Shown: piece by piece, positions 1-7,596 of the stretch
Layout: each line of letters opens with the position of its first letter
Position numbering within the stretch: position 1 is the first letter of the stretch
Assembly: GCA_910578815.1 (NCBI GenBank)
Contig: CAJTSE010000035.1
Span: 1 to 12,447 of the forward strand
Direction: 5' to 3'
Length of the DNA stretch: 12,447 nucleotides
Origin: an uncultured Acetatifactor sp.
GTDB lineage: Bacteria; Bacillota; Clostridia; Lachnospirales; Lachnospiraceae
Notes under the pieces: generated by a model
Database searches by the model: none
What the model was told of the DNA's origin: nothing
The model's input: the letters and a program-made list of their open reading frames with translations, nothing else
Made by a program: the position numbers and the translations under genes

Positions 1-1449
1 ACGGCGGACAGCCTTGAGGAACTGGAGTGGCGCACCAATGAAATGAAAAAGCTGATGCTCTCCCAGGACATGGAGGCGGTCTCCTGCCACTTCAGGGAGG
101 AACAGGCGCTGCTCTCCGCCCTGCCGCTGGTATCGCTGGAGAAAAAGCTGTTTGAGCGCTCCAAGCGCAACATCCTGACAGGCAGCGTGGCAGGCTGTTA
201 TCCCTTTACCTCCTTTGAGATGTGTGACGACAACGGCATCCTTCTGGGGGTAAACAAGCATAACAACTCCCTGATTATCGTGGATATATTTAACTCCCGC
301 GTCTACAAGAACGCAAACATGGCTATCCTCGGCACCTCCGGCGCGGGCAAGACCTTCACCATGCAGCTCATGGCGCTGCGGATGCGCCGCAGGAACATAC
401 AGGTATTCATCATTGCTCCCTTAAAGGGGCATGAGTTCCACCGCGCCTGCAGCAACATCGGCGGGGAGTTCATCCAGATCTCCCCCGCCTCCAGAAACTG
501 CATCAACATCATGGAGATCAGGAAGGTGGATTCCTCCGCCAATGACATCCTGGACGGTCCGCAGACGGAAAAATCGGAGCTGGCGGCAAAAATACAGCGG
601 CTCCATATCTTCTTTTCCCTGCTGATCCCGGACATGACACATGAGGAACGGCAGCTTCTGGACGAGGCGCTGATACAGACCTACAACCAGAAGGGCATCA
701 CTCACAATAACGAGAGCCTGCCTGATCCGGACTGCCCGGAAAGATACCGGGAAATGCCGGTGCTGGAGGATGTCTTCAACATCCTGAAGGGAAACCCTGA
801 CACCAAGCGCCTTGCGAACATTATGAACCGGCTGGTGCATGGCTCCGCTTCCACCTTCAACCAGCAGACCAATGTGAACCTTGACAACAAATATACGGTG
901 CTGGATATTTCCGAGCTGACCGGCGACCTGCTGACAGTGGGCATGTTTGTTGCGCTGGACTATGTATGGGATAAGGCAAAGGAGAACCGGACTGTGGAAA
1001 AAGCCATCTTCATTGACGAGACATGGCAGCTCATCGGCGCGGCGTCCAACCGCCTTGCGGCAGAGTTCGTGCTGGAGATTTTCAAGATCATCCGTGGGTA
1101 CGGCGGCTCCGCCATCTGCGCCACACAGGACTTAAACGACTTCTTTGCGCTGGAGGACGGCAAATACGGCAAGGGCATTATCAATAATTCCAAGACCAAG
1201 ATTGTCCTGAACCTTGAGGACGAGGAGGCCATGCGCGTGCAGTCCATCCTGCACCTGTCCGAAGCGGAAACAATGGCGGTTACCCACTTTGAGCGGGGCA
1301 ACGGCTTAATCTCCACCAACAACAATAACGTCACCGTGGAGTTTAAGGCATCGGAACTGGAGAAGGAACTGATTACCACGGACCGCAATGAGCTGAAAAA
1401 GCTGCTGGAAAAGGAAAGGCAGCGCAGGCAGATGGGCGAGGCTGTCTAA
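1..1449 (+). CDS. VirB4-family conjugative ATPase, C-terminal part (5' end cut by window)
   Basis: This is the ATPase that powers assembly and substrate movement in a type IV secretion (conjugation) channel at the inner face of the membrane. The frame is open from base 1, with 14 codons before the first ATG at 43, so the gene continues leftward; 482 residues are visible. Walker A GTSGAGKT is encoded at 331-354. The Walker B segment KAIFIDETWQL lies near 999-1031. The tail has the family pattern in which an ATQDLNDF-like segment is followed by IINNSKTKIVLNLED. The sequence before Walker A (SSLPL-like 'LLSALPL', then SGCYPFTSFEM) also fits Gram-positive VirB4 proteins, which usually run to roughly 600-800 residues, so about a third seems missing. 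It heads the visible + strand run and is followed by a 229-nt regulatory spacer. The family assignment is firm; the exact subfamily is not. Confidence 0.93.
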   Translation, partial: TADSLEELEWRTNEMKKLMLSQDMEAVSCHFREEQALLSALPLVSLEKKLFERSKRNILTGSVAGCYPFTSFEMCDDNGILLGVNKHNNSLIIVDIFNSRVYKNANMAILGTSGAGKTFTMQLMALRMRRRNIQVFIIAPLKGHEFHRACSNIGGEFIQISPASRNCINIMEIRKVDSSANDILDGPQTEKSELAAKIQRLHIFFSLLIPDMTHEERQLLDEALIQTYNQKGITHNNESLPDPDCPERYREMPVLEDVFNILKGNPDTKRLANIMNRLVHGSASTFNQQTNVNLDNKYTVLDISELTGDLLTVGMFVALDYVWDKAKENRTVEKAIFIDETWQLIGAASNRLAAEFVLEIFKIIRGYGGSAICATQDLNDFFALEDGKYGKGIINNSKTKIVLNLEDEEAMRVQSILHLSEAETMAVTHFERGNGLISTNNNNVTVEFKASELEKELITTDRNELKKLLEKERQRRQMGEAV

Positions 1450-1457
1450 TGCGTACA

Positions 1458-1594
1458 CTTTACATACGGTTTACGCAAAGAGGACGCATGACTACTGACA
1501 GCAGGCTGGTATAAGTATGCTTTAAGTATGGTTTACGCAAAGACTGTCTGTTTCCTGCCTCACCCGCCGTTTTGTAAGTACGGTTTATGTAAAG
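1458..1594 (+). repeat. three imperfect dyad repeats, operator-like
   Basis: Three 23-bp copies lie at 1458-1480, 1520-1542 and 1572-1594. Each shares the core YGGTTTAYGYAAAG. In the first two, the left arm (CTTTACATA or CTTTAAGTA) is close to the reverse complement of the right arm TACGCAAAG, matching 7 of 9 positions around a 5-bp centre. The third is a poorer dyad but gains a second inverted pair, GTAAGTA at 1574-1580 with TACTTAC at 1597-1603. Centre-to-centre distances are 62 and 52 bp, close to whole helical turns. Repeated dyads before a gene run suggest binding sites for a dimeric regulator. Folding in the RNA is an alternative. Confidence 0.6.
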
Positions 1595-1616
1595 ATTACT
1601 TACAGTTTCTTCCTAT

Positions 1617-1622
1617 TATAAT
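1617..1622 (+). promoter_or_regulatory. possible -10 box
   Basis: A perfect TATAAT lies about 57 bp before the start codon of the next gene. No good -35 hexamer is seen 16-18 bp upstream. That position falls on the right arm of the third dyad repeat, so a regulator bound there would cover the -35 region or might act as an activator. The call rests on the hexamer and its position alone. Confidence 0.35.
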
Positions 1623-1632
1623 ACAACCATTA

Positions 1633-1660
1633 CCTGCGGCGAAAACCATGATGCCGCAGG
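1633..1660 (+). promoter_or_regulatory. leader stem-loop just before the ribosome binding site
   Basis: CCTGCGGC (1633-1640) and GCCGCAGG (1653-1660) form a perfect 8-bp stem with a 12-nt loop. The stem ends 3 nt before the AAAGGAGG ribosome binding site at 1664-1671. No T-tract follows, so it is not a terminator. It may stabilise the mRNA or modulate access to the ribosome binding site. Confidence 0.45.
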
Positions 1661-1678
1661 AACAAAGGAGGCTGTCCC

Positions 1679-2218
1679 ATGCAGCACAGAAACCAACAGC
1701 AGGAAAGCCACCTGCCGGAGATCATCCGGCTTCTTTCCACATACCGCGCCCTCAGCCGCTTGCAGCTTGAGGCGCTTTACCCGGAACTACCGCAGCAGAA
1801 GCTGCTCCTGCTCCTTAAAAAGCTGGAAAAGACCGGGCGGCTTACCCTTGTGCCGGAAAGGAATCTTGTCCTGCACACCGGAGACAGTGTTCCAAACCCT
1901 TCCACCCTTGCCGCCTTCTGGGTGCTTTTAGACTTCCGGGAGGACATTACCTACCATACAGCCAGTGATTTTCCGGTAACACTGACCTTTTACACCCAGT
2001 CGGATGCCTATGATGTCATCCACATACCGGAGGAAAAAGAGATGCTTATGAACCATGCGCTTTCCGCATACAAGGAGGATTCGCCCCGCCGCATAGCCGT
2101 CGTGGATGACGCGGGGCAGATACCGCTCCTTGACTTTCCCGGCATTGCCGCTTTCTGTACGGTCACGCCCGGCGGGAAGGTGCAGTATTACAGAAAACAA
2201 GGAGTTACAGATACTTAA
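1679..2218 (+). CDS. small winged-helix-like conjugative element protein (DUF5697-like)
   Basis: This 179-residue soluble protein has no certain function. Residues 10-66 (IIRLLSTYRALSRLQLEALY, then KLLLLLKKLEKTGRLTLV) read as a winged helix-turn-helix with a strand hairpin, so DNA binding is likely. The remainder is a small alpha/beta region ending in RRIAVVDDAGQIPLLDF and GGKVQYYRKQG. From memory it resembles the DUF5697 group found beside conjugation genes in Clostridia; this is not verified. The start at ATG 1679 is chosen because AAAGGAGG sits 7 nt upstream. Its stop overlaps the next start as TAATG, implying translational coupling. It could be the regulator that binds the dyads upstream, but that is only inferred from proximity. 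It also recalls the N-terminal part of replication-relaxation type proteins. Confidence 0.8.
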   Translation: MQHRNQQQESHLPEIIRLLSTYRALSRLQLEALYPELPQQKLLLLLKKLEKTGRLTLVPERNLVLHTGDSVPNPSTLAAFWVLLDFREDITYHTASDFPVTLTFYTQSDAYDVIHIPEEKEMLMNHALSAYKEDSPRRIAVVDDAGQIPLLDFPGIAAFCTVTPGGKVQYYRKQGVTDT

Positions 2219-2877
2219 TGGACCGAAACACTTTATCATCCCGCCTTGCGCGGATCGGGGATGAACTCCCCCGGCTGTCAAACACCTTAAATGCCATGGC
2301 AGTCAACACCGGCAGTTACGGAAAAAACTATGAGGAGCTGAGTCTGGATGCCGCCAGACGCGCGGAACGGATTGCCTGTTCCCTGCGCAACCTCATCTAT
2401 GCCGCAGACCTTGTGCCGAAGCCCGTCCTCATGGATGTGACAGCCAAAATACACGGCATTTCCATAAAGCATACGCAGGACTGCGTGGAGATCACCCTGC
2501 CCGGCCTGATGCCGAAGCGGAACAAACGGGTCAATACCACTTTCCTGACCGATCCGCTATATGCGATGCTTGAGGCTTACACAAAAGAACATGTTCTCCC
2601 GCACTTTAAGGAATGTGTGGTCTGCTTCTCCCATGTGTTCGACAAGAACCTTTCCGACAGGCGGGTAAGGGACTACGACAACCTTGAGTGCAAGCAGCTC
2701 TTAGATACCGTGGCAGGCTTCCTGATGACCGATGACAGCGGGCTGTTCTGCGACGCCTACCACACCACGGGTTTTGGGGAGCGGGACTGCACCATCCTCG
2801 CCGTCATGGAAAAAAGCTGCTTCCCCGGATGGCTGAAAGAGCGGGAGGACAGGGAGAAACGCATATCGGATTTTTAG
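2218..2877 (+). CDS. DUF6100-like protein with RusA-like C-terminal motif
   Basis: This 219-residue protein, probably cytoplasmic, is of a type I associate from memory with the name DUF6100 in Clostridia conjugative elements. Residues 1-65 look helical (RRAERIACSLRNLIYAADL). Residues 70-140 are mixed alpha/beta. Residues 148-173 read RRVRDYDNLECKQLLDTVAG and continue to TDD. The pattern D152-x-D154-N-L, then D172-D173, matches the order and spacing of the catalytic aspartates of the Holliday-junction resolvase RusA, where the second and third are also 19 residues apart. This suggests a RusA-like metal-dependent nuclease fold, or a descendant of one. RusA itself is only about 120 residues, so the first half is extra. 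It starts 1 nt inside the previous stop; AAGGAG at 2199-2204 is rather far (13 nt), which supports coupling. Gene reality is firm and function is inferred. Confidence 0.8.
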   Translation: MDRNTLSSRLARIGDELPRLSNTLNAMAVNTGSYGKNYEELSLDAARRAERIACSLRNLIYAADLVPKPVLMDVTAKIHGISIKHTQDCVEITLPGLMPKRNKRVNTTFLTDPLYAMLEAYTKEHVLPHFKECVVCFSHVFDKNLSDRRVRDYDNLECKQLLDTVAGFLMTDDSGLFCDAYHTTGFGERDCTILAVMEKSCFPGWLKEREDREKRISDF

Positions 2878-2925
2878 GCGGTTTTTCAAAAGAAAATCCG
2901 ACTACGGTAAAATTTCCGCCGGACC

Positions 2926-2984
2926 GCCTGTTTACAGGCAGAAAATCAGCCGCCCGCCTGCCCGGTTTTACCGGAGATGCAGGC
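2926..2984 (+). promoter_or_regulatory. alternating complementary segments forming two leader stem-loops
   Basis: The 141-nt gap between two genes holds GCCTG (2926-2930), CAGGC (2935-2939), GCCTG (2956-2960) and CAGGC (2980-2984). The first pair encloses TTTA. The second pair encloses a nested perfect stem CCGGT-TTT-ACCGG at 2962-2974. Because the four arms are interchangeable, the first GCCTG could also pair with the last CAGGC. Two near-identical TACGGTAAAA tracts, at 2903 and 2988, flank the structures. No T-tract follows, so this is a leader rather than a terminator. Confidence 0.4.
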
Positions 2985-3018
2985 GTGTACGGTAAAAATT
3001 TGGAAAGGAGGCTCACCG

Positions 3019-4140
3019 ATGGATACTTCGACCAGCGCATACCGGCTGATGGAGCTTATTGCCATTTCCGGGGAGTGCAGCCCCCGCGTGCTGGCGCATC
3101 TGCACCTGAGTACCAGCTATGGGGAAAAGCTCATCACCCGGCTCAAGAAAGAAGGCTGTATCAAAGCCCACTATAAGGACGGGCTGCGGGGATACAGGCT
3201 GACAGGCAGGGGGAAAAAGCTCCTTCTGGGAGAAAACCCCGCCCGTTTCTCCTTTTACCTCTCCGGCAGCTCCGACACCAACCGCCCCCGCAGCGACTTC
3301 CCAAGGAGACTGCGACTTCAGCAGGCATCCATTGCCTATGCCATGCTCCAGAGTGCCGGCGTGGAGATATACCGGGACAGGAAGGCACCACTGTTCCAGC
3401 CGGGAACCACCCAGAAAACGCCCTGCAGTATGACGCTGCCCGCCTTCTACCATTCCCGTGAGGTCAAGGAGCTTGGGGCGGAGGCCGTAAAAATCAACAA
3501 TTCCAGAACCACCGGCATCCTGCTTGCCCCGGAGTGCATCTACGCCGTTTTCTGCACAGGCGGCGCACTGATGAAATGGGAATACCGGACGGAACTGAAG
3601 GTAAAGGCGCTGCTTGCCTACCATACCAGCCGGGGAATCCTCTCCGGCATGGGAGGCGGCTCCCGTTACCATCCGGATACCCCCATCAAGGCACTCATTA
3701 TCGGGGAAGGTATGGACACGGCGCTGAAACTTATGGAAAGCACGGGCGGTTTCCAGAAAAGCTACTTTTATCTAGATTCCAGCTTCGACTATTTCCATTA
3801 CATACCGGATGACGCCGCAGGAATCACCATGATACGGCTGCTCTGCTCCCCTGCCCTGCAAAAGGCGCTGAAGGAACTGCTCCTGTCAGACCTGCAGGCA
3901 CCCTGCCCCGATTACGGGCTGGAACATGATGCCGTATCGGACGGGCTGCCGCTGCTGCTCGCCTTTGACTTTGACATGCTGCGGCTCGCAAGGTTCCGCA
4001 CCGCCCTGTCCTTCCACGGACTTACGGGCAGCCTGATCTGCTTTGACTTCCAGAAACCGGTGCTGCAGCAATATTTCGGGGAGTCAGTACCCATTGACAC
4101 CATAGACTTAGAAAAATTTGAAGGGAGGTTCCTACACTGA
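3019..4140 (+). CDS. winged-helix conjugative element protein, function unknown
   Basis: This 373-residue protein has an N-terminal winged helix-turn-helix (residues 1-70: AYRLMELIAISGECSPRVLA, SYGEKLITRLKKEGCIKAHY, then GYRLTGRGKKLLL). A large alpha/beta region follows, with segments such as IKALIIGEGMDTALKLME and a C-terminal FHGLTGSLICFDF. The layout resembles replication-relaxation or plasmid accessory proteins, but I see no catalytic motif and do not assign a function. The frame is open further upstream (ATG at 2977), but ATG 3019 has GGAAAGGAGG 7-8 nt before it and begins the natural domain. The final bases overlap the start of the VirD4 gene. It is the second winged-helix protein in this cluster, so one or both may be transcription regulators or DNA-end handling factors for transfer. 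Confidence 0.82.
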   Translation: MDTSTSAYRLMELIAISGECSPRVLAHLHLSTSYGEKLITRLKKEGCIKAHYKDGLRGYRLTGRGKKLLLGENPARFSFYLSGSSDTNRPRSDFPRRLRLQQASIAYAMLQSAGVEIYRDRKAPLFQPGTTQKTPCSMTLPAFYHSREVKELGAEAVKINNSRTTGILLAPECIYAVFCTGGALMKWEYRTELKVKALLAYHTSRGILSGMGGGSRYHPDTPIKALIIGEGMDTALKLMESTGGFQKSYFYLDSSFDYFHYIPDDAAGITMIRLLCSPALQKALKELLLSDLQAPCPDYGLEHDAVSDGLPLLLAFDFDMLRLARFRTALSFHGLTGSLICFDFQKPVLQQYFGESVPIDTIDLEKFEGRFLH

Positions 4141-6098
4141 AACTGACAGAAAACAGAAAGAAACAACTGACGCTGCTCGTCGCCCTGCCCGCGCTGCTTC
4201 TGGCGCTTGGCTACGCAGGCGGCTATGTATCCCAGTTCATCATCAACTACCGGATCTGGACTTCATCCGGAGGGACGCCGGGGAACGGCACTTCACCAGC
4301 ATTTCCCGACGGTTCACTTGGCGCCTGTTTCCGGACGCTGACCGTATTCCCATACAGTCTGTACGGGATCGCCCTCTGCATCGGCATCCTCGGACTGTTG
4401 ATTTTCATGGTGATGCGGATGGGCTTTGGCAGGAAAGGCACCTACGACAAGGAACGGAACCTGACCTACTCGGATCAGGGAACCTACGGCACCTCCGGAT
4501 TTATGACGGATACGGAGATGCGCGGGGTGCTGGAGGTGGTTTCAGACATTGCAGGGAACCGGGGCGTCATCTTGGGAAAGCTGTACGGAAAAGCAGTCTG
4601 CCTGCCAGAAAAGACGCGGATGAACCGCAACGTGGCAGTCTTTGGCGCCAGCGGCAGCATGAAAAGCCGCGCCTATGCGAGAAATGTGGTGTTCCAGTGC
4701 GTCAAACGCGGGGAGAGCCTCATCATCACCGATCCGAAATCAGAGCTTTACGCGGATATGTGCCTCTACCTTGAGGAAAACGGCTATACCGTGCGGGTGT
4801 TCAACCTCATCAACCCTGAAAATTCCGACAGTTGGAACTGCCTTGCGGAGATTGAAGGACAGGAGATCATGGCGCAGCTCTTTTCCGATGTCATCATCAG
4901 AAACACCGGCTCCCCGAAAGGCGACCATTTCTGGGACAACTCGGAGATGAACCTGTTGAAAGCCCTTGTGCTGTATGTGGACCAGGGATTCCCGCCGGAG
5001 GGAAAGAACATCGGACAGGTCTATAAGCTGCTGACCATGAACTCCGAGAAGGAACTGAACAGCCTCTTTGACCTGCTCCCGGTCACCCACCCGGCAAAGG
5101 CGCCCTATAACATCTTCAGCCAGGCGTCCGACACGGTGCGCAGCGGCGTCATCATCGGGCTTGGCACAAGGCTGCAGGTATTCCAGAATAAGCTGATCCG
5201 TCAGATCACCAGCTGCAACGAGATCAGCCTGACGCAGCCGGGCTATGAGAAGTGCGCCTATTTCTGCATTACCTCGGATCAGGATTCTACCTTTGACTTC
5301 CTCTCCTCCCTGTTCATGTCCTTCGTGTTCATCAAACTGGTGAGATACGCGGACAAATACGGGGATGGCGGGAAACTGCCCGTTCCGGTGCATATCCTTG
5401 CAGACGAGCTTGCCAACGGCGGCTGTACCATTGCCGACCTGACCAAGAAGATCAGCACCATCCGCTCCAGACAGCTCTCCATAAGCTGCATCTTCCAGAA
5501 CCTGCCCCAGATGCAGAACCGCTATCCGTTAAACCAGTGGCAGGAGATCATCGGCAACTGCGACACCCAGCTTTTTCTTGGATGCACCGATGAGCTGACG
5601 GCGGAGTTCATCTCAAACCGTACTGGTGAGGTCAGCGTGGCAGTATCCAGCCAGGCAAAGCAGCTCAATACCTGGCGGGTATCCGATTACACGCCGGAAT
5701 ACCGGGAAACCCACTCCGTCGGGAAACGGAAGCTGATGACGGCTGATGAGGTGCTGCGCCTTCCGCTGGATGAAGCACTGATTATCCTGCGGGGGCAGAA
5801 AGTGCTGAAGGTAGGGAAATATGACTATACCCTCCACCCTGAGAGTCGGAAATTAAAGGAAAGCCGTGCCAGCGGCCATATCCCGGAATGGCGCAGGCTG
5901 CCTGAGACGGAGGAACCGGACTTCTCTAAGCTGATGACGCCAAAACAGAAACCAAAGGCGCCCAGAAAGAAAACGGCACCAGAAAAGCCCGCTTTAGGGA
6001 ATCCTTATCCGGAAACGCCGGCCATCCCTCCCACGCCTCCTCACCAATGTGGGGATTATGAGATTGTAATGACGGACAAGAAATCCATCATGTCCTGA
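4137..6098 (+). CDS. VirD4/TraG-type coupling protein
   Basis: This hexameric membrane ATPase brings the relaxase-DNA complex to the conjugation channel. Two N-terminal membrane helices are visible (about residues 11-30, LTLLVALPALLLALGYAGGY, and 73-92, ending IGILGLLIFMVM), followed by GTYGTSGFM. Walker A is GASGSMKS (170-177), with Met where most P-loops have Gly before the Lys. The hallmark TDPKSELY (198-205) follows, and Walker B is VHILADELAN (418-427, D423-E424). The C-terminus is Pro/Lys-rich. The length of 653 residues suits the family. The frame is closed by TGA at 4119-4121 and has no ATG, GTG or TTG before the first helix. CTG at 4137 lies 8 nt after GGGAGG (4123-4128) and overlaps the previous stop as CTGA, so it is the likely start. 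Starting at TTG 4398 would delete TM1 and part of TM2. Confidence 0.93.
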   Translation: MKLTENRKKQLTLLVALPALLLALGYAGGYVSQFIINYRIWTSSGGTPGNGTSPAFPDGSLGACFRTLTVFPYSLYGIALCIGILGLLIFMVMRMGFGRKGTYDKERNLTYSDQGTYGTSGFMTDTEMRGVLEVVSDIAGNRGVILGKLYGKAVCLPEKTRMNRNVAVFGASGSMKSRAYARNVVFQCVKRGESLIITDPKSELYADMCLYLEENGYTVRVFNLINPENSDSWNCLAEIEGQEIMAQLFSDVIIRNTGSPKGDHFWDNSEMNLLKALVLYVDQGFPPEGKNIGQVYKLLTMNSEKELNSLFDLLPVTHPAKAPYNIFSQASDTVRSGVIIGLGTRLQVFQNKLIRQITSCNEISLTQPGYEKCAYFCITSDQDSTFDFLSSLFMSFVFIKLVRYADKYGDGGKLPVPVHILADELANGGCTIADLTKKISTIRSRQLSISCIFQNLPQMQNRYPLNQWQEIIGNCDTQLFLGCTDELTAEFISNRTGEVSVAVSSQAKQLNTWRVSDYTPEYRETHSVGKRKLMTADEVLRLPLDEALIILRGQKVLKVGKYDYTLHPESRKLKESRASGHIPEWRRLPETEEPDFSKLMTPKQKPKAPRKKTAPEKPALGNPYPETPAIPPTPPHQCGDYEIVMTDKKSIMS

Positions 6099-6108
6099 AG
6101 TGATCCAC

Positions 6109-6205
6109 CTGCCGCTTTACCGGCAGCAAACCAGTCAAATATTCCTTACGGAATATTAAACTCTCGCGGCATTCGTCAAATACTCATGCAAGCATGGTGC
6201 TTGAC
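6109..6205 (+). promoter_or_regulatory. cluster of inverted repeats in the leader of the S1-domain gene
   Basis: The 141-nt gap holds three inverted repeats. CTGCCG/CGGCAG (6109-6114 and 6121-6126) has a 6-nt loop. AATATTCC/GGAATATT (6138-6145 and 6150-6157) is a perfect 8-bp arm pair around TTAC. CAAGC/GCTTG (6189-6193 and 6199-6203) lies inside a wider GTCAA/TTGAC pair (6175-6179 and 6201-6205). GTCAAATA occurs twice (6134 and 6175). None is followed by a T-run, so they look like operators or mRNA leader structures rather than terminators. Confidence 0.4.
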
Positions 6206-6239
6206 TCATTGCACGCGGAAATATAAAGGAGATTAAACT

Positions 6240-7595
6240 ATGCCCAGAAAAGCAAAAACTGAAGAAACTGTCGTAACAGAAGAAAACATCCTCCATGAAA
6301 ATGACATGGAAACGGAAAGTGTACCTGAGACGGAGGGAACCGGAATGGATGAGGAAAATCCCGATACCCTGAGCGTGGATGCGGGTACAGACTTTTCCGC
6401 TGCCGAAGAAAGCGCAGAGACTTCCACACCTGCAGAACCTCTTTCCACGGATGAGGAATCCGCAGGGGAAGATACCAGTATGGAGGAAACCCTTCCGGAA
6501 GAAACTGCCGTCCCTGATGAGCCGGTCAGCAAAGAGACCATTCCCGATGGGGAGGACACAGATCCTGCGGCGGAAACTGCAGGCCCGCCTGAAACACCAT
6601 CCGCCAAACCCGCATCCAAGCCTGCCAGAAAGAGGGCAAAAGCCTCGGCAGCAAAGGCGGAAACACCGGATACACCCGTAAAGAAAACCACTCCGTCTTC
6701 CATCCTTACCCTGAGCGCCGATGCGGAAGTGGAAACTCCCGAAAGCCGGGAAGATACCATCTGGCATGAGCTGCAGAACGCTTACCGTACCCGGAAAATC
6801 CTGACCGGAACTTTAGGCGGCATCGAGAAGATGGAGGGCGGCGGCACCATTGCCGTTGTCTATTACAAGGAGATGCGCATTGTAATCCCCCTTGCTGAAA
6901 TGATGATTAACCTTGTGGAAGATGCGGCGCACGATTATGGCGAACTGGTGCAGCGCCAGAACAAGATACTGGGGAACATGCTTGGATGTGAGATTGACTT
7001 CATCATCAAGGGACTTGACAATGCCAGCCGCAGCGTGGTGGCAAGCCGGAAGGATGCCATGTATAAAAAGCGGCAGATTTTTTACCTTCCGAATGCCAAT
7101 GGAAACTCCCGCGTGTGCGAAGACCGCATCGTACAGGCGAGAGTCATTGCCGTCGCAGAAAAGGTGGTCCGCGTGGAGATTTTCGGTACGGAATGTTCCA
7201 TCCTCGCCCGCGACCTGTCATGGGACTGGATGGGCGACGCCACCGAGCGCTTCCATGTGGGCGAGCAGATCCTTGTCCGCATCCTGAGCGTCAAGCTCCA
7301 CTCCCTCGAAGACATCTCCGTGAAGGCAGATGTCAAGAGCGTAAACGGAAACACCAGCAAGGAAAATTTAAGCAAGTGCAAGATTCAGGGCAAATATGCC
7401 GGAACGGTCACGGACATCCATAAAGGCACTGTCTTCGTCCGCCTCCACATCGGCGTCAACGCAGTCGCCCATAGCTGCTACGATAACCGCCTTCCTGGAA
7501 AGAAGGATGAAGTGAGCTTCGTGGTAACGCGGATTGATTCGGACCGAAATGTGGCGGTGGGGTTGATCTCGCGGATTATTAAGCAGAATATCTGA
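6240..7595 (+). CDS. S1-like RNA-binding repeat protein with acidic N-terminal tail
   Basis: This 451-residue protein has three parts. Residues 1-115 are very rich in Glu, Asp, Thr and Pro and are probably disordered. Residues 118-150 are Lys/Ala/Pro-rich and basic. Residues 183-450 hold about three beta-barrel segments that read like S1 domains: 183-272 (TGTLGGIEK to VVASRKDAM), 297-362 (QARVIAVAEKVVRVEIFG to EDISVKADVK) and 380-447 (GKYAGTVTDIHKGTVFVRLH to DSDRNVAVGL). S1 domains bind single-stranded RNA or DNA. Such proteins in conjugative elements may act as chaperones or translation modulators, but the role here is inferred. The start ATG 6240 has AAAGGAG 8 nt upstream. It is the last + gene before the terminator and the junction with the AT-rich island. 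Confidence 0.85.
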   Translation: MPRKAKTEETVVTEENILHENDMETESVPETEGTGMDEENPDTLSVDAGTDFSAAEESAETSTPAEPLSTDEESAGEDTSMEETLPEETAVPDEPVSKETIPDGEDTDPAAETAGPPETPSAKPASKPARKRAKASAAKAETPDTPVKKTTPSSILTLSADAEVETPESREDTIWHELQNAYRTRKILTGTLGGIEKMEGGGTIAVVYYKEMRIVIPLAEMMINLVEDAAHDYGELVQRQNKILGNMLGCEIDFIIKGLDNASRSVVASRKDAMYKKRQIFYLPNANGNSRVCEDRIVQARVIAVAEKVVRVEIFGTECSILARDLSWDWMGDATERFHVGEQILVRILSVKLHSLEDISVKADVKSVNGNTSKENLSKCKIQGKYAGTVTDIHKGTVFVRLHIGVNAVAHSCYDNRLPGKKDEVSFVVTRIDSDRNVAVGLISRIIKQNI

Positions 7596-7596
7596 T

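Noticed and set aside
1528..1770. An 80-codon + frame across the dyad repeats
   Set aside because: Its sequence is just the translated repeats, it has no ribosome binding site, and it overlaps the well-supported gene starting at 1679.
2829..3176. A 115-codon + frame bridging two genes
   Set aside because: It reads the end of one gene and the start of another out of frame, and only the frames with strong ribosome binding sites show domain-like protein.
4398..4400. TTG 4398 as the VirD4 start
   Set aside because: It would remove the first membrane helix and cut the second, and it has no ribosome binding site. The upstream CTG fits better.
6201..6227. TTGACT with TATAAA as a promoter for the S1-like protein gene
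   Set aside because: The spacer is 15 bp, and the -10 box overlaps the ribosome binding site, so a transcript from it would lack the translation start signals.
6156..6767. Long - strand frames opposite the acidic tail of the S1-like protein
   Set aside because: They are rich in Ser/Val/Phe/Cys because of the biased GAA/GAG/ACC codons on the other strand. They have no ribosome binding sites or recognisable domains.
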